A stretch of DNA of 6,939 bases, taken from contig CAMQVM010000080.1 of the NCBI GenBank assembly GCA_947038135.1, positions 1-6,939 on the forward strand. The letters are read 5' to 3'. A program made the position numbers and the translations under genes. Below, piece after piece: positions 1 to 6,939 of this stretch (its first letter is position 1; every line of letters begins with the position of its first letter). Source of the DNA: an uncultured Rikenellaceae bacterium (lineage in GTDB: Bacteria > Bacteroidota > Bacteroidia > Bacteroidales > Rikenellaceae). The notes beneath the pieces are model-generated. The model searched no databases. It saw nothing but the letters and a program-made list of their open reading frames with translations, and was not told the origin of the DNA.

Positions 1-2476
1 TCTCAGACTGCAACACATCAGACTCCAGCAATACAGCCTTAAGCAGCGTATTAGCAGTGATAGTCACCTCAACCTTATTGCCTTTTTGAACATACTCAAT
101 ATCAAATTTAGGAGCAGGGAAGTTTATATCTTTGTAAGGCAAGAAGTAGAACATCTTAGAGAAGCTTTCGCCACCCTCTATATTATAAACCAGTTTCAAC
201 ACATAGTCTTTAGCACTCTTACCATCAAGAAGCTCTTTAACACTCTTATTGACAAGCTCTACCGATGTATTAGCAGGAATATCAAAAACTCTCTTTTCAC
301 TCCAAAACACATTACCGCTTTTCATCTCTATAAGCGACAACTCATAGTTGCCTTTTTTATCAGTCAACTCATCGGTTATACCCCAAAGCTCTACACGCTG
401 CTCTTTATCCATAAAGTTGAACGATAAAATTGTAGGAGCAAAGCTATGGATAGCAAAAAATTGAAGTGCCTTATAGTTATAAGGGTAATCCATGCTCGAC
501 CACGATGTTACAGGCCAACAATCGTTAAGCTGCCAAAATAACGACCCCATAGTGAACGGTCTATTTTGACGATGCCCCTCCATAGCTATTCTTATTCCAT
601 CTGCCTGCACTAGCTGTGATTTATAGATATAATCACGTAGATCAGTAGTATCAAATTTCACCTCACGGCTCATATAATCCTTTATGACACGATACCCCTT
701 AGGATTCTTTTGGTGCACCTTAAATGCCTCACTAAGATATACCATATCATCATCATTAAACCAACGCTTCCATGTATCATAACCCGCTAATGATTGATGC
801 CCATACTCATTAGAGAAACGCCCTGGCTTATCTTTATATACCGAGAAAGGCTCTTCGCCATGAAACACACCCCAGTAATGAACATCACCTGAATGTTGAC
901 TTCTACTATCACCCCACCCATATAGTGGCGATGATGGATGGTAAGGACGTGTAGTATCTTCCTGCTCTAAGACACCAGGCAGCACCTTATCGAAAAACAG
1001 ATCATCGATACCCTTACGTATATTCTTTTTATCTTCAACGCTCCAAGGATAATCTTTTGCGTTCTCTTTATAGCCCCAACGGTGCCACGCCTCATCAATC
1101 TCATTGTTACCACACCACACCGCTAAAGATGGATGGTTACGAAGTCGACGTACATTTTGGCGTGCCTCTTCACGTACGCTATCATAAAACTGCTCATCCC
1201 ATGGATAGAAGCTACAAGCAAAGATGAAGTCTTGCCATATCATCACCCCTTGCTCATCACAGTAATCATAAAAATCATCGTCTTCATAGATGCCGCCACC
1301 CCACACACGTAGCATATTCATGTTAGACTCTACTGCTATATCTACCAATTTATGGTAACGCTCTTTTGTTACATTAGGTAAAAACATATCTTGAGGGATT
1401 ATATTAGCACCCTTCATAAATAGAGGCTCGCCATTAACCTTAAAGAAGAAACTCTCACCAGCAGCATCTTTCTCACGCACTAGCTCAACAGTTCTAACAC
1501 CTAACCTATCATGTGTTTTATCATACACTGCATCATCAGCACCAATAAGCACCGCATTAAGATCATAAAGCGTAGGTTTAGGCTGATTCATACCCGCAGG
1601 CCACCACAACTTAGGATTCTTGATACTAAAAGGTATAAATATAATATTCTCGCCTACCTTTAAAGAGTCTACTAAAGTTGCAGCATACTCGTTACCAACA
1701 CTATCAAGAAGCACTACTTTACCAGCTGTTGCATTTATCACCTCAAGGGTTACTTTTGCAGTAAATGTAGCAAGTGTGTCTGTTTGCGACTCTTGAATAT
1801 ATTGCACGTTATCGATAATCATGCTTGGCATCTCATCGATAAAAATAGGTTTCCATATTCCTGCTGTAAGGAAACGAGGACCCCAGTCCCACCCAAAATG
1901 ATATGGCGCTTTACGTGTGAATACACTCGTTTTATAATCTACACCTTTATCATTATCGGCAGGAAGCTTTGGATATAGCTTAGCAAGCTCTATGCCTCGT
2001 AGGTATGCAGACTCAAAAACTACTCTCATAGTGTTAGCACCCTCTTTTGCACAAGGTATAATATCTACACGCCACTCAACAAACATATTATCGGCATTAA
2101 GAATAAGCATATCATTAAGATAAACTTTAGCATAAGTATCAAGCCCCTCAAAGTTAAGATACAGAGCTGGCGACTCTAGCTGCTTAGCTGTTAAGTTAAA
2201 GGTTGTTTTATACTCCCACGACTCATTTTCTATCCATTGTAGATCCTTCTCATTTGTTGAGATATATGGATCTTCAATCGATTTATTAGCTAACAAATCG
2301 GTATGCACCACCCCTGGCACCGTAGCAGAATACCACTGCTCTTTGCCTACTTGTCTAAATTGCCAAGAGCTCTCTAGCTCATTGGTAGCCCTAAGGCTCT
2401 TCTTCTCTAATATGCTCTCATTCACACACGATACAAGCGTGAACAGCGTAAGAGATAGGTAACAAAAAAATTTCAT
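1..2476 (-). CDS. Beta-mannosidase, glycoside hydrolase family 2 (C-terminus cut by window edge)
   Basis: Probable exo-acting beta-mannosidase (EC 3.2.1.25), removing terminal beta-linked mannose from manno-oligosaccharides. The frame is open from the ATG at 2476 to the left edge, giving 825 residues; family members are usually around 850, so only a short C-terminal piece is missing. The start is supported by a lipoprotein signal (MKFFCYLSLTLFTLVSC, lipobox LVSC, Cys16). No acidic export motif follows the Cys, so I infer a periplasmic-facing lipoprotein rather than a surface one. Domains: N-terminal sugar-binding domain (about 25-210), Ig-like domain (about 215-325), TIM barrel (about 330-690), then Ig-like C-terminal domain. 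Family motifs seen: WDWGP (196-200), RVWGGG (390-395), WCGNNE with acid/base Glu459, SNEYG with nucleophile Glu557, FWQLNDCWP (near 645). The WDWGP and RVWGGG-IYE set favours beta-mannosidase over beta-galactosidase or glucuronidase. It is divergent from the S41 peptidase gene. No SusC/D or other polysaccharide-locus partner is visible. Confidence 0.93.
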   Translation of the reverse strand, partial: MKFFCYLSLTLFTLVSCVNESILEKKSLRATNELESSWQFRQVGKEQWYSATVPGVVHTDLLANKSIEDPYISTNEKDLQWIENESWEYKTTFNLTAKQLESPALYLNFEGLDTYAKVYLNDMLILNADNMFVEWRVDIIPCAKEGANTMRVVFESAYLRGIELAKLYPKLPADNDKGVDYKTSVFTRKAPYHFGWDWGPRFLTAGIWKPIFIDEMPSMIIDNVQYIQESQTDTLATFTAKVTLEVINATAGKVVLLDSVGNEYAATLVDSLKVGENIIFIPFSIKNPKLWWPAGMNQPKPTLYDLNAVLIGADDAVYDKTHDRLGVRTVELVREKDAAGESFFFKVNGEPLFMKGANIIPQDMFLPNVTKERYHKLVDIAVESNMNMLRVWGGGIYEDDDFYDYCDEQGVMIWQDFIFACSFYPWDEQFYDSVREEARQNVRRLRNHPSLAVWCGNNEIDEAWHRWGYKENAKDYPWSVEDKKNIRKGIDDLFFDKVLPGVLEQEDTTRPYHPSSPLYGWGDSRSQHSGDVHYWGVFHGEEPFSVYKDKPGRFSNEYGHQSLAGYDTWKRWFNDDDMVYLSEAFKVHQKNPKGYRVIKDYMSREVKFDTTDLRDYIYKSQLVQADGIRIAMEGHRQNRPFTMGSLFWQLNDCWPVTSWSSMDYPYNYKALQFFAIHSFAPTILSFNFMDKEQRVELWGITDELTDKKGNYELSLIEMKSGNVFWSEKRVFDIPANTSVELVNKSVKELLDGKSAKDYVLKLVYNIEGGESFSKMFYFLPYKDINFPAPKFDIEYVQKGNKVEVTITANTLLKAVLLESDVLQSE

Positions 2477-2503
2477 ATCTGTTTAATTAAATTATCAACA
2501 CGG

Positions 2504-2535
2504 TAAAGGTAGCTAATTTTACCAAATAAGACAAA
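2504..2535 (-). promoter_or_regulatory. Putative Bacteroidota-type promoter of the beta-mannosidase gene
   Basis: Read on the minus strand, a T-run ending in TTTG (2535-2532) is followed after 20 nt by TACCTTTA (2511-2504). This matches the known Bacteroides pattern of TTTG at about -33 and TAnnTTTG at about -7, apart from the last base (A for G). Transcription would start near 2497, leaving a leader of about 20 nt before the ATG at 2476. This is a pattern match only. Confidence 0.45.
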
Positions 2536-2602
2536 AAAAGAGAAGATATTTACCTCAAACATGAAAATTTCAGCCTTTACATTTCCGCCAACACCCACTA
2601 AA

Positions 2603-2633
2603 TTGACACTAAAACTTATTAAATTTGTATAAT
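2603..2633 (+). promoter_or_regulatory. Putative promoter region of the S41 peptidase gene
   Basis: TTGACA (2603-2608) is followed by TAAATTTG (2620-2627, a full TAnnTTTG match) and directly by TATAAT (2628-2633). The TTG to TAnnTTTG gap is about 14 nt, shorter than the usual 19-21, so the upstream box is doubtful even though the -7 box is good. A second TTGTATAAT lies 40 bp downstream (2665-2673) and could be an alternative start region closer to the gene. The leader would be roughly 30-75 nt. Confidence 0.35.
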
Positions 2634-2709
2634 ATAGCAATTTTATGAATAATATTTATTAATATTGTATAATTATTGAGTGTAAGAAGATAGAAAAAAA
2701 CTAATTATT

Positions 2710-4311
2710 ATGTATAAAAGAGTAACAACATTACTGCTTTTTATAGCAGTAGCAACAGGTTTACAGGCTCAGAACAGAGACCCTAAAGATGCACAAAATG
2801 CAGCCCTTCAAGGCGAGAAACTAAGAAATGTTATAGGGCTGATAAATATGCTCTACCTCGACGATGTAGATGTAGAGGAGATAACAAATAATGCTATTGT
2901 AGAGGTTTTGGCAGAGCTAGACCCCCACTCATCGTTTCTATCAAAAGCAGAGATGAAGCAGTCTAACGAGTCGTTTGCAGGAAATTTTGAAGGCATAGGC
3001 ATAGAGTTTAACGTTTTAAAAGATACACTTATAGTAGTAAACACTATAAAAGGAGGACCATCACAAAAGATTGGTTTGCACTCAGGCGATAGAATAATAG
3101 CAGTAGATGGCATAAGCATAATAGGCATTGACAAGATGGATGTTCATAAAAAGCTACGTGGCAAAAAGGGCACTATATTAACTGTTACAGTTATACGAAA
3201 AGATATCAAAGAGCCGATGGAGTTTGTTATCACCCGTGATATAATTCCACTGTATAGCCTAGATGCATCATATATGATAGACTCAACAACGGCATATATA
3301 AAGCTAAACAGATTTATGGCTACCACAACAACAGAGTTTGAAAAAGCGCTCGACTCACTGCAAAGCAACAATACAGTAGATGGGTTAATATTAGACCTAC
3401 GTGGTAATGGTGGCGGATTTCTATCAGAGGCATTAAAACTATCTAACCACTTTTTACCTAAAGGCTCGCTACTACTATATACTGAGGGCGGAAAGGTAAA
3501 AAGAGAGGATGTGCACGCATTTGACAACGGCAAGTTTGTTGATGGCAAGCTAATAATATTGGTAGACGAAGAGTCGGCATCGGCTAGCGAAATTGTAGCA
3601 GGCGCTATTCAAGATTGGGACAGAGGGTTAATAATAGGGCGACCAACATTTGGCAAGGGACTCGTACAGCAGCAGTTTATGTTACCCGACACCTCGGCTA
3701 TAAGACTCACTATTGCTCGATATCACACTCCGAGTGGCAGATACATACAACGACCATACGAGATGGGCAACAAAGAGGACTACTATATGAACTACATGAA
3801 ACGTAACTCGATGAAAAATGCAGCAATAGCACCCGACTCTATATTTAAGGATATCCCCGACTCATTAAAGTACAAAACCCTAATTAAAGGGCGCACAGTG
3901 TATGGTGGTGGTGGCATAAACCCTGATATATTTGTTGCTCCCGACACCACACTACAAAGTAGATTTTGGGGAGAGACAATAGGTAGAGGCATCGTAAACG
4001 ATTACATAACTAAATATTATGATGACAATAGAAGAAGGTTAAAGTCAAAATATCCTACATTTGAAAAGTTTGAAGAGGAGTTTGAGATAACCCCTAAAAT
4101 GTATCAAACCCTAAAAGATGAAGCTTTTAAGGTAGATATAAAAGATGAAGATAATGATGCTGATGACCTGAAGCACTTTGTTACACTTCAATTAAAGGCA
4201 CTACTAGCGCAGAAACTATGGACTACGACTGACTATTTCCGCATTGTGAATGCTGACACACTAACAAATGTTGTAGATATAGCAATAGAGGAGATTCACA
4301 AGATGGAATAA
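2710..4311 (+). CDS. Secreted S41 family (C-terminal processing) peptidase with PDZ domain
   Basis: Serine protease of the CtpA/Prc (tail-specific protease) family, acting outside the cytoplasmic membrane on the C-terminal parts of envelope or secreted proteins; the substrate cannot be told from sequence. It has 533 residues and appears complete. The ATG at 2710 begins an ordinary Sec signal peptide (MYKRVTTLLLFIAVATGLQAQ, probable cleavage near 20-21), which fixes the start. Next come a helical N-terminal segment with the conserved LDPHSSFL (70-77), a PDZ domain (about 92-165; GIGIEF, GGPSQKIGLHSGDRI) and the S41 core (about 185-348). The core shows DLRGNGGG (229-236), SASASEIVAGA (289-299) with catalytic Ser291, and TFGKG (313-317) with Lys316. 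The Ser-Lys spacing of 25 equals that of known family members. About 180 residues follow the core, including a GGGGINPD motif (399-406) and a charged helical tail; such extensions are common in Bacteroidota homologues. The gene is monocistronic in this window: divergent from beta-mannosidase and followed by a terminator. Confidence 0.95.
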   Translation: MYKRVTTLLLFIAVATGLQAQNRDPKDAQNAALQGEKLRNVIGLINMLYLDDVDVEEITNNAIVEVLAELDPHSSFLSKAEMKQSNESFAGNFEGIGIEFNVLKDTLIVVNTIKGGPSQKIGLHSGDRIIAVDGISIIGIDKMDVHKKLRGKKGTILTVTVIRKDIKEPMEFVITRDIIPLYSLDASYMIDSTTAYIKLNRFMATTTTEFEKALDSLQSNNTVDGLILDLRGNGGGFLSEALKLSNHFLPKGSLLLYTEGGKVKREDVHAFDNGKFVDGKLIILVDEESASASEIVAGAIQDWDRGLIIGRPTFGKGLVQQQFMLPDTSAIRLTIARYHTPSGRYIQRPYEMGNKEDYYMNYMKRNSMKNAAIAPDSIFKDIPDSLKYKTLIKGRTVYGGGGINPDIFVAPDTTLQSRFWGETIGRGIVNDYITKYYDDNRRRLKSKYPTFEKFEEEFEITPKMYQTLKDEAFKVDIKDEDNDADDLKHFVTLQLKALLAQKLWTTTDYFRIVNADTLTNVVDIAIEEIHKME

Positions 4312-4343
4312 CTCTTAAATATATAAAATTATTAATTATAACT

Positions 4344-4384
4344 ACCTCGAAATTGAAATATTAATTCAACTTCGAGGTTTTTTT
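4344..4384 (+). terminator. Intrinsic terminator of the S41 peptidase gene
   Basis: ACCTCGAA-A-TTGAA (4344-4357) pairs with TTCAA-C-TTCGAGGT (4365-4378): 13 pairs and one A-C mismatch, around a short AT loop, followed directly by a 7-T run (4378-4384). It lies 32 bp after the TAA stop of the S41 gene. Stem plus T-run is a classic rho-independent terminator. Confidence 0.9.
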
Positions 4385-4604
4385 GCTTTACATAAAAAGG
4401 AAATTTAAGCTCCTGTATTTAACTATATAATTGCAACTGAAATATCGTTATACCACAACACACACTGAGTTGGTAGCTCCAACTACTAGCCAGTTTATAC
4501 TTGGTACTGAAAACTTTGGTTTAAATTTATCTCTCAACTATTAATAATATACTATCTATCAAAATGATATATTGGCAATGTAAAGATATCTATTAAATAA
4601 CATA
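4385..4604. other. AT-rich intergenic stretch with no recognised gene
   Basis: This part of the spacer between the convergent genes has no open frame of useful length on either strand and no RNA gene I recognise. The only local structure is a small hairpin, AGTTGG-TAGCT-CCAACT, near 4468-4485. It has no T-run and no flanking features. Confidence 0.6.
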
Positions 4605-4643
4605 AAATAGTCCCCTTAATCATTATGATTAAGGGGACTATTT
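4605..4643. terminator. Perfect 19-bp inverted repeat, probable bidirectional terminator
   Basis: AAATAGTCCCCTTAATCAT (4605-4623) is the exact reverse complement of 4625-4643. The centre is a GC block (TCCCC/GGGGA) inside AT arms. Read on the minus strand the hairpin ends in CTATTTTATG; on the plus strand it ends in CTATTTATAT. It thus sits where transcription from minus-strand ppdK would end, about 245 bp past its stop, and also backs up the S41 terminator. The T-tracts are short and interrupted, so termination is inferred. Confidence 0.6.
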
Positions 4644-4660
4644 ATATATTATAATTATCT

Positions 4661-4869
4661 AAGTGCGACTCACACAACATAAAGTTCATTATTTAGTGTG
4701 ATTTTGTGCTTATGAAAGTTCGAAGAGTACTTTAGTACTTGAGAATCTTTAATAAGTGCAAAAGTGCGACTCACACAACATAAAGTTCATTATTTAGTGT
4801 GATTTTGTGCTTATGAAAGTTCGAAGAGTACTATAGTACTTGAGAATCTTTAATAAGTGCAAAAGTGCG
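4661..4869. repeat. Tandem direct repeat: two 101-bp units plus a 7-bp partial third
   Basis: Unit 1 is 4661-4761 and unit 2 is 4762-4862; a third start, AAGTGCG (4863-4869), then diverges. The two units differ only at T4732 versus A4833. That base lies at the centre of the small palindrome AGTACTATAGTACT (4827-4840), which is perfect in unit 2 and has one central mismatch in unit 1. Each unit contains a 32-nt hairpin (TCACACAACATAA pairing with TTATTTAGTGTGA, two mismatches; 4670-4701 in unit 1) followed directly by a second imperfect hairpin of about 62 nt (4702-4763). The identity suggests recent duplication or homogenisation. No open reading frame of note runs through it. The unit size, with no 20-40 bp repeat/spacer pattern, rules out CRISPR. 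Confidence 0.95.
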
Positions 4870-4887
4870 CTAAAGAATGAACTTTAT
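4780..4887. repeat. 108-nt gap-free imperfect palindrome ending at the ppdK stop codon
   Basis: The arms 4780-4833 and 4834-4887 are inverted copies aligned with no gap, with 40 of 54 positions complementary by my count. The tips are exact for 12 bp (ATAAAGTTCATT at 4780-4791, AATGAACTTTAT at 4876-4887) and the centre is AGTACTATAGTACT. Six of the 14 mismatches become G-U pairs if the plus strand is RNA; only one would on the minus strand. Position 4887 is the last base of the ppdK TGA codon, so the structure starts right at the gene end. It could be a structured RNA, a small MITE- or REP-like palindromic element, or part of the ppdK 3' end. I see no clear target-site duplication around it. 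Confidence 0.8.
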
Positions 4888-6939
4888 CACGATTCTTTAA
4901 TTGCTGCTTGTGCCGCCGCCAAACGAGCAATAGGCACTCTAAAAGGAGAACAAGACACATAGTTCAAGCCTGCAAAGTGACAAAATTCAACAGAGCTAGG
5001 GTCGCCACCATGCTCACCACATATACCACACTTTAGACGCTCATTAACATCTCTACCCTTAAATACTGCCTCTTTAATTAGTTTTCCTACACCCTTAACA
5101 TCAAGCACTTGAAAAGGGTCTTGCTTTAAAATACCACGACGTAGATACTCAGGAAGAAAGTTAGCTATATCATCACGAGAAAAACCTAAAGTCATCTGCG
5201 TTAAGTCATTAGTCCCAAAAGAGAAAAACTCTGCCACCTCAGCAATTTCGTTTGCAGTAACTGCAGCTCGTGGAACCTCTATCATAGTACCCACCAAATA
5301 ATCGATAGTATCACCACGTTCAGCAAAAACCTCTGCTGCAATTGTATCGATAATATTTTTTTGATATTTTAACTCTTTATGATTACCTACCAAAGGCACC
5401 ATTATCTCAACTACCACCTTTATACCTTTAGCCTTAATATTCATTGCCGCCTCGATAATTGCTCGGGTCTGCATCTGCGTAATTTCAGGATAGGTGTTAC
5501 CAAGCCTGCAACCACGATGTCCCAACATAGGGTTAGACTCTTTGAGCCCCTCAACCTTAGCCGCTATTTTTTCATAGCTCATGCCTAAATCTATCGCCAT
5601 AACACGTTGTTCTTTCTCAAAATGAGGCACAAACTCATGTAGCGGCGGATCAAGCAGACGTATAGTAACAGGGTAACCATTCATCACCTCAAATAAACCC
5701 TCAAAATCCTCACGTTGAATAGGTAGCAGCTTATCTAACGCCACTCGTCTACCCTCTTCATCTGATGCTAAAATCATCTCACGAACAGCTTTTATGCGGT
5801 CACCCTCAAAAAACATATGCTCAGTGCGGCACAACCCTATACCTTTAGCACCAAACTTCATCGCCTGCACTGCATCACGAGGCGAGTCTGCATTAGCACG
5901 AACCTTTAGGAGAGCATAACCATCAGCCAACACCATCAACTTATCAAAATTAGATGATAGCTCAGCAGCACAAGTTGCCACCTCACCTAAATATACTTCA
6001 CCAGTAGTTCCATTAAGCGATATCCAGTCACCCTCATTAATAACCATATCGCCACAGGTTATAGTACGCTTTTTATAATCTATACATAACGAGCCAGCTC
6101 CCGACACACAACACTTGCCCATACCACGAGCCACAACAGCAGCGTGAGAGGTCATTCCACCCCTAGCAGTAAGTATACCTGCTGCTTTAACCATTCCTTT
6201 AAGATCTTCGGGCGATGTTTCTACCCTACACAAAATAACCTTTTTATCGTTATCCGCCCACTCTTCTGCATCATCTGCAAAAAACACCACCTGTCCTGTA
6301 GCCGCACCTGGTGATGCAGGAAGCCCCTTAGTAATAACCTCAGCAGAGGCAATAGCAGTAGCATCAAATATAGGGTGTAGCAACTCATCAAGCTTGTTAG
6401 GTTCAACACGTAAAACTGCCTCTTTTTCATCTATCATACCACTTTCAAGCATCTCCATAGCCATGCGTACCATTGCCGCACCTGCCCTCTTTCCGCTACG
6501 TGTTTGTAGCATCCATAGCTTACCATCTTGGATAGTGAACTCTATATCTTGCATATCTTTGAAGTACTCTTCGAGCTTGTGTTGAATAGCAAAGAGCTCA
6601 TTATATGCTAAAGGCATCACCTCTTCAAGCGATGGATATTTTGCTGCTCGCTCTTGCTCAGATATATTTTGAAGTGCAGCCCACCTACGTGACCCCTCGA
6701 GCGTTATCTCTTGTGGTGTGCGTGTACCAGCCACTACATCTTCACCTTGTGCATTAATTAGATACTCGCCATTAAAAATATTCTCGCCAGTAGATGCATC
6801 ACGTGTAAACGCCACACCAGTAGCTGAGTTATCACCCATATTACCAAACACCATGGCTTGAATATTAACGGCTGTACCCCACTCAGCTGGATATTTATTC
6901 ATGTGGCGATATAAAATAGCACGCTCATTCATCCAGCTG
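4887..6939 (-). CDS. ppdK: Pyruvate, phosphate dikinase (N-terminus cut by window edge)
   Basis: Cytoplasmic enzyme interconverting pyruvate + ATP + Pi and phosphoenolpyruvate + AMP + PPi (EC 2.7.9.1). The last 683 residues are visible; the frame stays open to the right edge (…SW-MNERAILYRHMNKYP…), so the Met at 6932 is internal. Full family members have about 875-905 residues, so about 190-220 N-terminal residues are missing. Numbering from that Met, the order is: remainder of the ATP-grasp nucleotide-binding domain (1-190; FNGEYLINAQGEDVVAGTRTP at 53-73, MLQTR at 141-145); phosphohistidine domain with GGMTSHAAVVARG (258-270), carrying phospho-acceptor His263 and the usual regulatory Thr261; and PEP/pyruvate TIM barrel with RLLDPPLHEF (425-434), GHRGCRLG (471-478), IEVPRA (551-556), FGTNDLTQ (572-579) and catalytic Cys661 in SCSPFRVP. 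All key residues are present, so it should be active. The stop is TGA at 4889-4887. No PPDK regulatory protein gene is in the window. It converges on the S41 gene, and its transcript would run into the tandem repeat. Confidence 0.97.
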   Translation of the reverse strand, partial: SWMNERAILYRHMNKYPAEWGTAVNIQAMVFGNMGDNSATGVAFTRDASTGENIFNGEYLINAQGEDVVAGTRTPQEITLEGSRRWAALQNISEQERAAKYPSLEEVMPLAYNELFAIQHKLEEYFKDMQDIEFTIQDGKLWMLQTRSGKRAGAAMVRMAMEMLESGMIDEKEAVLRVEPNKLDELLHPIFDATAIASAEVITKGLPASPGAATGQVVFFADDAEEWADNDKKVILCRVETSPEDLKGMVKAAGILTARGGMTSHAAVVARGMGKCCVSGAGSLCIDYKKRTITCGDMVINEGDWISLNGTTGEVYLGEVATCAAELSSNFDKLMVLADGYALLKVRANADSPRDAVQAMKFGAKGIGLCRTEHMFFEGDRIKAVREMILASDEEGRRVALDKLLPIQREDFEGLFEVMNGYPVTIRLLDPPLHEFVPHFEKEQRVMAIDLGMSYEKIAAKVEGLKESNPMLGHRGCRLGNTYPEITQMQTRAIIEAAMNIKAKGIKVVVEIMVPLVGNHKELKYQKNIIDTIAAEVFAERGDTIDYLVGTMIEVPRAAVTANEIAEVAEFFSFGTNDLTQMTLGFSRDDIANFLPEYLRRGILKQDPFQVLDVKGVGKLIKEAVFKGRDVNERLKCGICGEHGGDPSSVEFCHFAGLNYVSCSPFRVPIARLAAAQAAIKES

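Noticed and set aside
86..427. Plus-strand 113-codon open frame
   Set aside because: It lies antisense inside the beta-mannosidase coding region, which has clear family motifs; the frame has no recognisable features.
3144..3548. Minus-strand 134-codon open frame inside the S41 peptidase gene
   Set aside because: Low-complexity antisense shadow of a well-supported gene, with no start context or domain.
4465..4500. Sequence resembling a tRNA D-arm (AGTTGGTAGCTC)
   Set aside because: No acceptor stem, anticodon arm or GGTTCGA-type T-arm lies at the right spacing; it is only a short hairpin.
4661..4869. Possible CRISPR array or integron attC sites
   Set aside because: The 101-bp units are continuous with no unique spacers, and there are no cas or integrase genes or attC core sites.
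4871..4899. TAAAGAAT/ATTCTTTA hairpin over the ppdK stop as its terminator
   Set aside because: An 8-bp all-AT-rich stem with a 13-nt loop and no T-run on the minus strand; too weak to call.
6930..6932. ATG as the ppdK start codon
   Set aside because: The frame continues upstream to the window edge with conserved sequence (SW before MNERA), and the family needs about 200 more N-terminal residues.

Overview
The window looks like chromosomal DNA of a member of the Bacteroidota, most likely Bacteroidales. It is AT-rich, with A/T-rich sequence rather than clear Shine-Dalgarno sites before the starts. It has a TTTG/TAnnTTTG-like promoter, a lipoprotein-type GH2 beta-mannosidase and an S41 protease with a long C-terminal extension of the kind seen in this phylum. 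The phylum call is an inference from these features; the genus cannot be told from the sequence.

Layout. Positions 1-2476 (minus strand) hold a nearly complete secreted beta-mannosidase whose C-terminus lies beyond the left edge. A 233-bp divergent spacer (2477-2709) carries promoter-like sequence for both directions. Positions 2710-4311 (plus) hold a complete secreted S41/C-terminal processing peptidase, closed by a strong intrinsic terminator. Positions 4887-6939 (minus) hold the last 683 residues of pyruvate, phosphate dikinase (ppdK), whose N-terminus lies beyond the right edge. All three genes have intact catalytic residues, and I saw no frameshift where I checked the frames.

The three genes do not form an operon or an obvious pathway: a polysaccharide-degrading glycosidase, an envelope protease and a central carbon enzyme. 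I see no sign of a defence system, mobile gene or other multigene system.

The unusual part is the 575-bp spacer between the convergent S41 and ppdK genes. It contains the S41 terminator, a 19-bp perfect inverted repeat that may serve as a two-way terminator, and a 101-bp unit repeated twice in tandem with one substitution. The second copy, together with the sequence up to the ppdK stop codon, forms a gap-free 108-nt imperfect palindrome (54-nt arms). Its mismatches are mostly G-U compatible if the plus strand is transcribed. The 101-bp duplication is bounded by a 7-bp direct repeat, which suggests how it arose.
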